Shown: positions 1-13,800 of the stretch, one piece after another
Layout: each line of letters opens with the position of its first letter
Numbering within the stretch: position 1 is the stretch's first letter
Origin: Gordius sp. MW1
Taxonomy: Eukaryota; Nematomorpha; Gordioida; Gordea; Gordiidae
DNA length: 64,000 nucleotides
Assembly: GCA_964036665.1 (NCBI GenBank)
Contig: OZ038528.1
Coordinates: 3,974,501-4,038,500 of the forward strand
Direction of reading: 5' to 3'
The notes under the pieces: model-generated
What the model was told of the DNA's origin: nothing
Database searches by the model: none
Seen by the model: only the letters and a program-made list of their open reading frames with translations
Position numbers and translations under genes: made by a program

Positions 1-930
1 TTTGTTGTAGCCGTGATAACTAGGCTGTTCGCGTCTATGCAGATGAGATTACTTGTTGTATCTTTCCCACTAAGGGGGAGAATAATGAGCGTGTGAATAA
101 AGATATAGGATTTTTCGTTATGTAAATAGACGTGCACTAAGTAGATGCAGACGTCGAACGGTCGGCATCTCTCATTCAAATGAGGAGGGCATACAAGGTT
201 TAAATAGCGGGCATTTGACCATGATAGGAGCAGTTATTTAATTGTATGATCAGTTATTTAATTTAGTCCTGCGGAATCAGTTCAATTAATAAAGGCAACT
301 TCTAGTTTTGAATCCTTTATTTTAATAAGTCATAATTGTACGATTGGGTTATACATTATAAGTCAATAAGGAATCATTTAAAGTTTCTCGATATAAATAT
401 AAAGAATGAAAGGGACGATGGCCGTGGTTAAATTGCCGTAAGATCCATCTGCTAGAAAGAGCGACATCTACGAGTAATTGGAGGTGTAGGGTAAGGGGGA
501 CCGTTTGGTTCTTCCATGCTACCACTGGACCAACGTGATCTAAATGGAAAATAAAATATCCTCCCCGCCCCACACGACTAACGATTTGAAAATAAAAATA
601 ACTGATTCCGCAGGACTAAATTAAATAACTGATCATACAATTAAATAACTGCTCCTATCATGGTCAAATGCCCGCTATTTAAACCTTGTATGCCCTCCTC
701 ATTTGAATGAGGGATGGCGACCGTTCGACGTCTGCATCTACTTAGTGCACGTCTATTTACATAACGAAAAATCCTATATCTTTATTCACACGCTCATTAT
801 TCTCCCCCTTAGTGGGAAAGATACAACAAGTAATCTCATCTGCATAGACGCGAACAGCCTAGTCATCACGGCTACAACAAACAAGTAATCTCATTTGCAT
901 AGATGCGAACAGCTTAGTTATCACGGCTAC
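1..930. repeat. foldback element with tandemly duplicated end
   Basis: Bases 1-277 are repeated as a near-perfect reverse complement at about 600-876, with a roughly 320-base unique spacer between the arms. The arm tip (ACAAGTAATCTCATcTGC...) is then repeated head-to-tail at 877-930 with a few substitutions. The left arm reaches the window edge, so the true left end is not seen. The spacer has a 74-codon open frame on the minus strand (349-573), which I do not recognise. Arms this long with no recognisable transposase suggest a non-autonomous foldback DNA transposon; the family is unknown. Confidence 0.75.
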
Positions 931-1820
931 AACATTTATATTAAGTAACCTGCTAAAATTTATATTTTATCATTGTTTTATTAAGCATTAATGTAAAGTA
1001 TTTGTTTTTGTTTATACCCTCTTGTGAGGTTAATTAAAAAGACTATTCGGTATATCACAAATCGTTTAATGTCCCTCTCGCCAAAGTTTATGTCATAACA
1101 GGTTTAGTGAGGATTTAAAATGGGACTCCCCTTTGGCATAAGAATAAAAGCGTTTTGCCCATTTAATCAAACAAAAAGTTAGATTGCTACTTTTGTTAAT
1201 TTATAATATGAATTATGTATAAATTATGAAACAAAAATCTTATTTACTCTCAACCTAATAGCAAATAATCTTGCCTCGCTTTTCATCAATTTAAAAACAC
1301 TTCATGGACGGTACACTAAATAAATGTAGACACAATTATGTAGATAATTTTATAAGAAGTCTCTCTTACCATTACCCTAATACGCAACATTATTTAAATT
1401 TGTATAATATAATTGCGACTTTTAATATATTAAGAAAATTTAAAAGGGTGCACTACAATGGACGCTACTATGAGTGGATATGGCAAAAGGGGGCGATTAA
1501 TATTATATTACGCATTGATGAAACTGCGCAAATTCATAGGATACCTTAATTATTCAAAAGGGTTATACCCAATGCGATCAGGTCTCCTATTTAAGCGTAA
1601 TAATTTATATAAAAGACTAACACGATTCACCCTTTGACAATTTGTAATCAAAGAACCGTGTTATTTCAACCATTGTTCTCACTTTGATATATTCCATATT
1701 TTGGTAAAATATTTTTCATCCTCACTTTAACTCTGATTTCCTAAAATATCTAGTAAATAGAAATGTCAGATATACGTAATTGTTTGCATGAATGATTCGG
1801 ATTACTAGATAGCCCAAGAA
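931..1820. other. AT-rich 5' flank of the receptor gene
   Basis: Non-coding by my reading. It has one 81-codon open frame (1304-1549, +) without a recognisable domain, and several A/T runs. A core promoter cannot be pinpointed. Confidence 0.4.
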
Positions 1821-2987
1821 ATGGAAGAACTACTTAACAATGCATTAGAGCAGATCGATGTGAACGAATACTTATTTTTCAGATTGCCAAAAGTATTCTG
1901 GGTCGTGACATTTTTAGGTGTCATATTCAACGTAATAGGTTTCGTCTACGCCATTAAAGTAAAATCTAGCAATCGGAACGGACCTCAAATTAGGGCTGGT
2001 GCTGGAGGTTGGAGCAGAGAGCGATTTGCGAATTGGAATATCTACTTGGCTGCTATGTCTAGTTGCGATCTAATGCAATCGCTCCTTTTCGTAACGGCTT
2101 TTACAATGAGCAAGTTAGATATAGATAACAGACATCCTAGAAGGACGAGTCAGTTTCTCATGTTAATAGAATGTAAACTGTTCGACTTATCCATTAATTG
2201 TTTAACCAGCGCCTCTAATTTGTTCAAACTTTGGATTACTCTAGATCGCGTAATGGCAGTCGCATTGCCGCACAAATATAACGGTTTAATGACCAAACGC
2301 CTTGCTTTCACAATTTGCCTACTTTCCTTCTTGCTCTCTATAGTTCTACTCATTCCCAACGTTATTTACATCCAAATTGTAAATATTATAGACGATAGGT
2401 TATCAGCATTGTACCATGCCCTCTACGTTTGCAAGAACAGGAAAAATAAAATGCACAGAATGTGGATCAATCTGATAGGTTCAGTGCTCATGGATTACGT
2501 ACCTGCAGTGGGAATTATAATTTTTAACTTTATATTGCTCCACTACCTAAGAAAAAAGAATCGCATACACCCTTTGCCTCTCACACATTATACACATGTA
2601 CGTAACGATATTCCTGCTCAACCTACTAATTCTGTTAAGCCTATCAATCCTATCCCAATGATGTTTAATGCGTTAGAAATAGTGAAAACACATTTCAAAG
2701 TGAACGCTAGACAACGTAGACATAGAAAAATAATCTTCATTTTGCACCTGATAAATGTTCACTACTTTTTGTATATAATACTGACGACAGTCTACTGGAT
2801 ACATTTCTCCAAAACACCAGTTACCATTACCGTTTCCTATTACTACGCTCTTCACATTTACTTAAAGCTAAAGAGTTCATTCGGTCTTTTGACTATCCTC
2901 CTCCTCAATGTGAATTTAAACCAATTGCTAAAATCAGTGGTTAAATTTTATAAAATGATAAAAGTCAAATGCGCTTCTTTACTATAA
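1821..2987 (+). CDS. rhodopsin-like G-protein-coupled receptor, orphan, intronless
   Basis: A single-exon frame of 388 aa with seven hydrophobic segments at about residues 25-46, 72-96, 118-140, 161-187, 214-243, 302-326 and 337-368. Landmarks of class A receptors are visible: LAAMSSCD in TM2 (Asp83), Cys118 at the top of TM3 and Cys204 in the second outer loop (the usual disulfide pair), and a DRV (142-144) in place of E/DRY at the end of TM3. The TM6 CWxP motif is absent and TM7 reads LLNVNLNQLL instead of NPxxY. The long third inner loop (244-301) is basic. The overall layout resembles invertebrate peptide receptors of the FMRFamide-receptor type; that subfamily is inference, and the ligand is unknown. 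An AATAAA overlaps the stop codon. Lack of introns, unlike the other genes here, could mean an intron-poor receptor family or an old retrocopy; the frame is intact. Confidence 0.8.
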   Translation: MEELLNNALEQIDVNEYLFFRLPKVFWVVTFLGVIFNVIGFVYAIKVKSSNRNGPQIRAGAGGWSRERFANWNIYLAAMSSCDLMQSLLFVTAFTMSKLDIDNRHPRRTSQFLMLIECKLFDLSINCLTSASNLFKLWITLDRVMAVALPHKYNGLMTKRLAFTICLLSFLLSIVLLIPNVIYIQIVNIIDDRLSALYHALYVCKNRKNKMHRMWINLIGSVLMDYVPAVGIIIFNFILLHYLRKKNRIHPLPLTHYTHVRNDIPAQPTNSVKPINPIPMMFNALEIVKTHFKVNARQRRHRKIIFILHLINVHYFLYIILTTVYWIHFSKTPVTITVSYYYALHIYLKLKSSFGLLTILLLNVNLNQLLKSVVKFYKMIKVKCASLL

Positions 2988-3828
2988 ATAAAAAAGGCAT
3001 ATTAATTATTAAGACTTTGATATTAATTACAAATTTTAAATATTAAATGTTTCATAACCAAACTTTGATTATATATGTGTTCGAGTCAATCAAGCAACGT
3101 TTTCCTGGTTTAATCAATTTTATTTTATCATATACCATGTCTTGTATTTTTGTAATTCTTTTTCATTATACACAAATTAAGCTTAAACAATAATACTGTA
3201 TTCAGAAGGTGTAATAAAAAGTGAATAAAGTTAATTTAGTATATATACTATTTTACCTCTTTATAGTGTAAGTTTATGATAGTAAGCTTAAAAACCAACA
3301 CATTGAGTTGTCAATTAACTATTCTTCATCTTATAAATTGATTATATTAACAAAGATTTAAGAGTTAGCTTATAAAAATCTTTTTTATTTAGTGTGGACT
3401 AGCTCGTTGTAAACAGATCAATTCATGATGCCTCTTAAACCGTAAAAGTGATCAAAATGATTAAAGGCTCCTAAAAATTTACATGCCCCATCAGAAAACA
3501 CTCTAAACGAGTGACTTGCTGGTCAGAACTGTTTCAAAATATAAACGATAGCAATTTATAGCATTTGCCTAAGAACTAATAAATAATTATTTAGCTAAAA
3601 AAGTCAATTGAAACGTGATTAAAAATTAAGATGATATTAACGTTTATACGTAGGAACCCGTTCAATTTTCCTAATATACGTATTGAATAAATTAAGTTGA
3701 CATAGTATTAGATTAATTATTAATAGCAACGTACTAAATCATGATAAAATAGACCGGGGATCCCCTCGTATGAGAAGGCATGTAAATATTTAATTGGTAT
3801 ATACTGCTGACAAATAAGGCAAAAAAAG

Positions 3829-3992
3829 CATGGGCGTAGCCACCATTGGGATTATAGGGGGGCAATAATAATTTAGGGAGGGGTAAAATGACCATTTTTT
3901 TAATTTTAGCCATAAATTTAATAAGCAAATTTTTGGATTTCGGGGGGGGGGGGCAGCCGCCCCTTCATGCCCCCCCCCTGGCTACGCCCATG
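3829..3992. mobile_element. hAT-type MITE, G-tract family, copy 1
   Basis: Ends are CATGGGCGTAGCC and GGCTACGCCCATG, an inverted repeat, around a core with two poly-G/poly-C tracts. One of about eight copies in the window. Several sister copies keep 8-bp target duplications, which points to the hAT superfamily. Confidence 0.75.
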
Positions 3993-4774
3993 GGCCAAAC
4001 GCTTAGGCAAAACGATTAGGTCATTGCGGCTTAATTTAGAGATACTGCTTTAAAATTTGGTAAAATTTATTTAAAACTGATGATAGCAAGTTATAAATTT
4101 ATTCGAAACCAGACCTAGTTGAGTCCGAAACATAAAAACAAATCACAATCCCTTAATCTCAAATTAGAATGGAATGCCTTTATAATATGATTAATTTTTG
4201 GTTTAATAATTTAAATCAAGCACGAATTGATTAGCGAAATGGCTTATGCAAATTATATGTTAACATTATGATTAAAAATAAATATGCCTTTTTGTTAAGA
4301 AATAAAATTTAAAATTATTTTCAAAAGATTCTTATACAAATGTCTGAATTTGATATTGAAAAAGTCAAGGCATCATTAATATAATGATTAAATTATGGAC
4401 TGCCTTTTTATAACTTGTTTAATTTATAATTTTGCCTAGTCTAAAACCAATTTTATTAACGATTGCAACCATAGTAAACTTAACACTTGTCAAAATGACT
4501 AATTTGCCATTGCTTACTACTTTATGCATAAGCTACACATAGACTGCTAATCAAAGCTTAACTATTGTACCATTTTTCCGCCATGTTGAAATATGCACAA
4601 ATAAATGAACGCAATTCTTTTGGCATTGTTTGAGGGCAAAGGTATGAAGTGGGATTGGCAAATAAACAGCATTCAAAGATTATTTAAATAAAAATCATAC
4701 TATTATGCAGTGTTTATCTTTTTAATCAATTCAATTTTTAAAAGTAAAAGTCATAACACCGCGTTGTAAAACAA

Positions 4775-4780
4775 TTTATT
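4775..4780 (-). promoter_or_regulatory. polyadenylation signal of LARS1
   Basis: AATAAA on the minus strand, 52 bases beyond the LARS1 stop codon (4832-4834). It is the nearest match downstream of the terminal exon. Confidence 0.55.
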
Positions 4781-4831
4781 ATAGAATAATCAAATAAAAG
4801 CCTATAAAAACGGGGCATTATGGCATAACAT

Positions 4832-7800
4832 TCAGTAAACGTGGTAAACTAGTTGATGCCCAATTTCATGAATGGTGTTCTTTTGTTTTACGTAGATTTT
4901 GCCATCTTTGTCATCTCTCACAAACTCCGATTCGTTGGGTATAACTATCAAGGAAGACGCTAAAAATTTCAAAAATTTAATATTTTTCTCCCCATATTTT
5001 TATGCATTTTTTGTTAATAAAATTAATAAAGTATGAAAAATATATTTTTTCCCCCATATTAAATGACTTATTACGGCTGAGCAAATCATTAGAACCGGGA
5101 CAATAATCGTCGCACGAAGGTATAATTCTTGGCCCGAGAGAAGGATCGTTGTACCTGAAAAGCTTGATATCTTTGCCCAAATCCCCCGCATGACCATTAG
5201 TTAAGGCCTTAGGCTCACTTCCAACTATTTAAAAGTAAAAAAAGTTATGACAATGTTAAAATATCTAAATATTCAAGTATAAAATATGTGAAAATTAGCG
5301 AAATCTTATTGCAAATTAGTGTTGCAAAACGGCTGGGTTAGTTAGGTGGACCTTTAGTTTTTAGTCGATTAAAATATGGTCTGTTTTCTCTAGGCTTAGT
5401 CAAAAATTGGAAAACAGACTAAAAACGAGCGTTAGTCTTAGTAAAACCAAAGGTGGACCAAACAAAACCCAGCCGTTTTTTACAACACTAGTGCAAATTC
5501 TGTAATTTTGTTTGCAGTAAAAAACCAACCCCCAATTTCGGCCATTAATTTGGGTATGAGCTGACCAACACTTTCCCCTTCAACCACAGCTACATTAGTT
5601 TCGAAATGGGGCACCATAGGCTGCTGATTGACCAATGTCAGGGTGAAACAAGGCTCGAAGCGATAGAGTATTAACGGTTTGCCCGGGCAACATTCGTCAA
5701 TAATGCTTTCTCTCGACGGATAATCGGCTGGTAGATCTTGCGCATAAATTACATCAATTCTAGATACCTGTATTAGTAGGACATAGACTTATATAGTAGA
5801 AACCATAGGCGTAACTAGGATTTCCCCAAAGGGGGGGGGGGTTATAAAATTTTCAAGGTAAATTTTTTTTGTAACTATTTTTTTTGGATAAAAATGTTTT
5901 TCTTCCTAAAAGTTTAAAGTGACAATAGCGCAAAAATAATAAAATACTAAAAGTAAAATTCCAACAAATACTTATTTTTATTAAATATACAATATAAAAA
6001 TTATATAAATTGAAAATCATGGGACGGGTTCTAACCCGAAAAGCACCCCCTCCCTACGCCAATGATAGAAACTAAATTTAATAAAAAGACTATAAAATAG
6101 GAGAACATTTTAACAGCTCGTTAAGAGTGTAGAATCAGGAATCGGATAGTTAAATAATTGTAACAAAAACTTGGATTTTGAAACAAACTATTGGCTTAAA
6201 CTTATGATTTAAATATCGTTTAACTAGAAAGCAATACACATAGAGATAAATAATTACAACTTCTAAGGGTGTTTCTCAATATAAAATTCTGATTTTAAAA
6301 ATAGAAACATGGGCGTAGTCAGCATTGGGATTAGAGGGGGGGGGAATAATGATTTAGGGAGGGCAAAAGGATCATTTTTCAAAATTTTGGTCATAATTTT
6401 AATAAATTTCAACAAATATTTGGATTTCGAGGAGGACAACCGTCCCCCCTGCCCCCTTGGCTACGCCCATCAATAGAAATGTTTGTCCGTTACAAAAATA
6501 TAACTTAGCCATTAATAATGATAAACTCTTTGTTGGACAGAAAAAGGGTGAAAAAACTGTTTACCTAAATGCTACATTTGCTCCTTTTCTTATAATTTGA
6601 TACTAAGCCAAATGGGCAAGACAAACCTATATTTCTATAGCTATTTGCTCAGTTTTTACCTTTAAAAACAAGTATTAAGGTAAGAATAATAAATACGAGG
6701 CATAAAAGCGGATTTTTACTTCGAGGGCGTTACGGAGGTAATTACAATTTTGCAGCAAAATTTCTCGTTCGTCCAATATGAGAGCTTCAACGTCAAACGT
6801 TTCCTAATATTGAAAGCATAAATGGAAAAATTTGGTCGACTTATTTACTTTGATCATCTGCACGAGGGGCATGACTTTTTTGACGTGTTTTTTTAAAATG
6901 AAAAGAGAGGTCAGGGCTACAGAAATAACTTTATTATCGGGCAATGTACCTCCATTCTCCTAAAAATAAAATTAACATATGTAAAATTCAATAAAATCAA
7001 ACAATGATGACAAGATTCAAGAAAAGCCATCACAAAATCCTTTTCTTAATCAGTTTTTAACTATTCCACTGTTTAGTTATTAGATTGAAAAGACAATACT
7101 CAACAATCCTATTAGGAAAATCCCAAATATATGTAAAAATCTTAAATTTTAAAAAAAGGGCAATATATAAAAAAGTAACTTTTTTCAGACGTCCCAATGT
7201 TTCTATAATTGCCTGCTGCCAGGGCGGGAATGTCTTGGCTATACATACGATTGCATGAGTGGGCTTTTTGCCAGCCAATTCTTTCTAATAGACGAAATGG
7301 AACAAATCAACAACTTGAATTTTAGCATATAAAATATAAATGAGATGAAGGAATGAAATAAAATTAACATTCGAAAAAATAGATCTTGGACCATAATTTA
7401 TCGACATATTAGTGATTAATTTGCCCGTTCCTAATAAAAATAACGGCTTTAGACGCAAATTTTAACAAGGATGCCAAGGATATAATGTCTATTAGTTAAA
7501 AACAAAGCCAAAAACATAAATCTGACAAGCACTTTTTATATGAAAGACTATAGTCTTCAAGTAAAAATCAGTAATTTTTATGTTAATTTAGGTTTTTCTA
7601 CAAAAGTACAAGATAATTCGATAATAACAATAAAATTTGGCGTGCCAAAACTTATCTTTTAATCAAGCAAAAAGGTTACCTTTTTCCCCGAAGTTACCGT
7701 TTTGAGATGAACCCTAAAATCGTGGGCACATTTCCACAAAAATTTAGATGCGTCCAAGAGACGGGCATCCACCGGGCCAGCCACTGGCCAAGATTCTTGA

Positions 7801-10800
7801 GTTATAGAGGTCGGCTGAAAACAAAGAAAATTTGAGGATAATAACAGTAGAGTAACTTCTAAATGACGAAACTATACGTTTTTTGCATAGCGAAACGATA
7901 GTAATTGTTACAATTCCTTTTAATAAGTCGCTTGTTACCATAGACTACATAGACTGCTCATCACGGTATAAAATGTGTGTGTTTTTTTTCCGCCATTTTG
8001 AATAACACTACCGTCCTATACCACATAATGGCGTTTTGCGCTGTGCCGTTTTGTTCGAACAGGAGAGGTAAAGTAAAATGGTTTTGATTCCATAAATAAG
8101 TAAGATATCACAAAATATATGATATTTTTAAAATTTTTTAATATCTTTACAATTTTTACATTTTAATTTTTATGAAATGTGTCAATAATAAATTTTTAAA
8201 AATATCATATATTTTGTAATATCTTACTTATTTATGGAATCAAAATCTTTTTTTTTACCTCTCCTGTTCGAACAAAACGGTACACGCAAAACGCCATTAT
8301 GTGATATAGGACGGTAGTGTTATTCAAAATGGAGGCAAATTTCACACACAATTTGCCATATGGAACATATGACATGGGCAGTCTATGTAGTCTATGCTTG
8401 TTACACGTTGAAATAATGACAGATTACAGCAATTTAATCGTGGCAAAAACAAAACGAAAGACAACAATCTGAGAATCGAATTAGAAAATGTATTTATAAT
8501 AACGCCAATTTAGCCCCTTAGTTAGTATAAAATTATAAGCTAAGCGACGTGCTTAAATTTAAAAGTAAGGTTTTAATATCTGTCCTATAATTAATCGTTT
8601 CCTACCCCCCTGCTTCGCCTACCCCCTATGGGTAACTCCCCTCTAATAGGAATCCAAGCTATTCCCATGCTTATATTCATTATTTCGCGTTTCCCGCTAA
8701 ATATATACGAGAGAAATAAAGGCAGGGTTTATTTATAAATATATAAATTACACTTTTCACACACATAATTTTTTGCCTCCCTATCGTTCCCTTTCGCACG
8801 TTATAAAAGGCATGGATCTTTAAAACTTTTTTAGCCTAAGCAACATAAGCGAAGAGTAGGAGTAATTAAACCAAAAAAACTAATTTTTTCGATAACAATT
8901 TACAAACATACCAGAAGACCAAAAGGCTTTAGACATTTTTTTTCTTCTAATTCTCACTTAATTTTACGGCAATAAGGTTTGTACATCAAGAAAAATTAAT
9001 AAACTAACTTTGTTCAAAAGATGTTTCCATATGTATTCCGTCAAGTGAGGACAAATAGGTGATAGCAGCAGGCATTGCACTTCAATGTAACGGAAAATCA
9101 GGGAATAATTCATGCCCAAATCCATGCACAGTTCTCGGTATCTATCGCGCGCCGCCTAAAAAATGCGTTATAGTAGTGATAGAAAAAATAAAAATTTTGT
9201 GGAAAGTTATTAATTTAACACGTCAAAACATATATTTTCCCATATGTTTTTTTACGAGATTGTATAAATGGTAGAAATTTGACAACAAAAATAATGTAAA
9301 TATTTGGCGATTCTAGCCCTCTTTTAAAATTGAAATTATCAAAAACAAGTGTACAGGATGGAATGACTTTTAATTTCGAAATAGTGAAAGAGCGTTGCTT
9401 CAACCATAACCTAATAAGGCAATAGACAGAGACGAGCAGCTGACTTTTGCATTAGATTTATTAAGTAAATTAGCGTCATTTTTGATGAGATATTTTACCT
9501 ATGCGCACTTGTGTTATGAGAAAAAGAACAATGAGAACGTAGAGGGAAGGAATACTTTCCATAGGTAGGTTCAACATTGAATGAATCGACAAACTGAATG
9601 GCGTGTAAGTGTCAAAAGTGGTGACCTACACCCTTTACTTAATAATTATAAGCTCCTCGCTAGTCTATTATGCTATTAGTCTATGTTTTAAAACATTAAA
9701 AAATTGCAGAATTTTATTCAAAACTTATATATGTTATTTGAGTTCAGTTAAAAAATATTTTGAAACCTCAACGGGAATTAAGAACGAAGCAAGCCAATAC
9801 AAAGGTGAGTTCTCACTTGAAATTCGAAGAATCCAATTTTCAAGGCATCTTTAAATAGCATGCGTTGGTAGAGGGCATCCACTTGCACGATTGTATCATT
9901 GATGTCGCTTTAAAATAAAATTAATAAACATGCACACACATGGGCGTAGCCAGCATTGGAATTAGAATGGGACAATAATGATTTAGGGATGGGCAAAATG
10001 ATCATTTTTTGAAATTTTTGCCTTAATTGTAAAAAATATCAACAAATTTTTGGATTTAGATGGGGGCAGTCGCCCCTCCCTGCCCCCCCCCCCCCTTGCT
10101 AAGCCCATGTGCACAAAAATTGTTTCTCGATTTATAGCAAAATTCATGTCCGATATGGATTTTTGGTGCCAGATTATGGTTTATCATCCTAATGCTTAAT
10201 TATAGATTTCGAGTACTAGTCAATATTTCTTCCACACACTACTACAACTACATTCTTTATGTTATTCAAAAACACCATCAGATTTTAAAAATATTTTCCA
10301 ATTGATATATGAAAATAAGCCTAATTTATTCGTTACGTCAAACGAAAACGACCAAAAATACCCAAACAAAATAAAAAAATAATCATCGGGGCCGAGAGAG
10401 AGCATAAATGACGTAATCTGTGCGATACTTTTCGAAACATCTATCCGCGAAGGAATTATCTTTAGAGCCGTGCCTCAGGGTTGAATCTTGGTTTTTCAAA
10501 AGATCCAAAACCCATTCCAAAAGCGTGTGAAGTCTCAGCGAACCAGCCGTTTCTGCAGTAGCTTGAGCGAAGTTGGCATCCTCTATCCCATCTCCCGCGT
10601 CAGCTAAGGCTAGTCTAGTCCCGTCCGCAGAAAACTTGTCGAGCGCCTGACTTATGGTCAAGAAATTGCCCGTCGATTTTGACATCTTCATCGTTATAAA
10701 TAACGTGCATGATTTTGAATATTAAAAATATAAAATTTTGGAATGTATATTATGTAGGCTGTGCAAAGATATATATTTGCCATCGAATTAAGTTTATTCA

Positions 10801-13800
10801 AATCCTATTTTATAAAAGATAGTTTGCTTTAACTAAATTCGGGTCGGGCCGCCTAATTTTCTTATTAAATTCTGCCCGAGCCCGGCATCTATATCATTAA
10901 AACGTGCATGATTTTGAATATTGTAAATGTAGCTAAAACTAGAGCCCTGCACAGGCCGTCCAAAGCCCGGCCGGGTTCGGGCCAAAATTCAGACTTAATG
11001 AGGCCTCAGGCACGGGTCGGGCCTGATGGGTCAATCGGACCCAAGGCCCGAGTTCGGCTTCTTGGGTCGGCCCTGAGTAAAAAAAAATTTCGGGCTCGGG
11101 TCGGGCAAAATAAAATGAAAGTGTCGGGCTCGGACCGAAGAAATTTCATTTGGCTTTAGCTAAAACTGATTTTTATGATTCGGTGGAGAATTCTTTTTAC
11201 AAATGAACATAAAATGTGTTTTATTTTGGGGTGAATAATTTCAGTATTAAATACTTTGAATATTTTAACAATCCTTTTTTATAAGTAAATCATTTGTTTC
11301 AACTAATGAAATCTAGTTTTTTCCACAAATTTAAAAGGCAACTCATCGCATTAACACACACTAAAATTACTTTCCATCATCGAACGCCTTTGAAAATTAA
11401 AATAAAGGCAAATAACCCTTCGCCTTCTCCTAAAAACCTTAATTTTAAAATACGAGAGCTTTATTTTCTATATTCAATCTAAACTATCTAATGGACGATT
11501 TAATAATAATATTGGTTGAATGTTTAGAAAATTGTTATATTTTGAGACAAAAAAAATATAAACAATTTAAAATGACTTACCTTTTCGGAATTGAGGTAAA
11601 GTAATCCATTAGCGCGCACGCTACGAGGCCATTTGTCCCTAAGAAATAAAACATAATATAAAAACTAATTTTAAAACAAAAAAAGAGGACAGAACCAAAA
11701 TTTCAAAAGTTGTTAGTTGCACTGGGTCGCATTAATGACAAAGGCAACGTAAGTGTGGGACAGTTATTCAAGATTTTGTTTTGAATTGACATATTTCTTA
11801 AAGACACTTGAGTTCGGCGTTAGTTATTTGAATATACGCTTCGTTATTGGTAACACTTGAGAATACACCGTATGCAAATTACCTATTTTGTATATGTAAA
11901 ATTTTCGTTTGTTATTACTTGCAGTTATCGATATATAGCCGTGTTTTATTAATAAACGGGTCTCTTAGTTTTGAATCTGAGTTTTGTCTTCTACCCTTGC
12001 CACTTCATTACAGTTAGCATTATTTAAAACGAAATGAGACGACTTATGAAGAAGTCGTAGTTAGTGTATTAATTATTCAAGCAAAGCACTATCAACAAGT
12101 TAGATTTTTGACCGATAGTTAGTGTATTAATTATTCAGGCAAAGCACTATCAACAAGACGATAAAGCCTTTTTTCTGTGTAAATTGTAATACACCTGTTA
12201 AGAATCATATTTAATTACACAATTCAACAAGAAAAATCAACCGGCAAACTGTTTGCAGATTCTGGTAGAGTTTTTCACGGTGAACACAAATATATTTTTA
12301 GTGTTTTTCATATACGTCAAGTTTTTTAGATATTCGCTGTCAAAGTTGCCAAAAACGCGATTTTAGCGTTTTTCAAACGTCAATATCTTGCAAATTAGTC
12401 GGTAAAAATTTTATTTAATAGATTTAATACGTAGATATAGGGGAGAGGAATGTATTCACAATTTTTTTTATCCTAGCCTTCTTACTTTTTAAATTATATA
12501 CAAAATTAATTATCCCTATCTTTTACAAACAACAACACGCACTTAATTCCTAGTGTTGAAGAGAAGGGAGGGCGCCCTCAAGTCTGGTGTAATTTGTCAA
12601 TGTAAAAGATCGGGATAGTTAATTTTGTATATAATTTTAAAAGTAAAAGTGCTAGGATAAAAAAAATTGTAAATACATTCCTCTCCCCTATATTTACATA
12701 TTAAATCTATTAAATAAAATTTTTACCGACTAATTTGCAAATTATTGACGTTTGAAAAACGCTAAAATCGCGTTTTTGGCAACTTTGACAGCGAATATCT
12801 AAAAAACTTGACGTATAGGGAAAAAATTAAAGACATATTTGTGTTCACCGTGAAAAACTCTACCAGAATCTGCGAACAGTTTGCCGGTTGATTTCACAAG
12901 TCCATTATTTGTTGACCAGTGTTATTTTAAAGAGGGCCAATCTTTTCGCCTCCAAACAAGTTTCCTAATGTAAGATGGTTTACTTTCTTCGAATATTTAA
13001 TTGAAAGACACCATTAATAACATTAAGGACAAAATACACAGGTCAAATATTTGGGAGATTTTTAACATACATAAATTTTAGTTTTAAATAATATTTAGTC
13101 TCAAACTCAAACAAATTATTTTCACGTTGCAAAAAGTAACCATTCAAAATTGTCTACAAGTGTTTTTAACTTCATCCAAAGTGTTACGGCTTTAAAAGTA
13201 GAATGGCCTCCAATCTAAAACTTCAGTCGAAACCATATTATAAAATCATTAGGATTTAAAGGCAAAAAATCCAAGATATTATGGACTTAAAGCTGAATAC
13301 TCCGTTTCAATTTACAATCATATAACTAGCTGAAAGTTTCTGAAAGAATTTTTATATAAATAACGCTAAAAACTCCTAATAAAAATAATAAAATAAGTTT
13401 TTAAAAGGACATACCTATGGTCTGGCCACATAGCGATGTGATTGTACAAGTAATAAGTCAAATGATTAGGCACTAAATCTTTTCCAGACACGCGTACATC
13501 AACCGGGTACCAATATTCAAATTCGCTACGCAGACGATCTAGCACGTTTCGAGGGATGGATGTTTCCGAGGGATATGGAGTGTTGGGCAAAAATATGTAA
13601 TCCCACACAGACAGTGTCATTTGTTCGGGTCTAATTAAAAGTCATTACATTAAACATACAAAAATATTTACTATTTAAACAATTCCCCAATAATTTGCAG
13701 GCAAATTTAGCATGTACTAGTGTTGTAAAAACGGCTAGGTTTTGATTGGTCGGCCTTTGGTTTTAGTCGACTAAACATATACAGATCAAAGATTTTTGGT

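Larger units (their letters stand above)
2988..4831. other. intergenic region between convergent genes
   Basis: AT-rich spacer between the 3' ends of the receptor gene and the leucyl-tRNA synthetase gene. It contains one hAT-type MITE (3829-3992), and at about 4535-4600 a short piece of the palindromic MITE seen whole at 7939-8396. No coding sequence is recognised. Confidence 0.5.

Noticed and set aside
1304-1549. 81-codon frame upstream of the receptor
   Set aside because: No domain, no homology I recognise, no splice support; length is within chance for this base composition.
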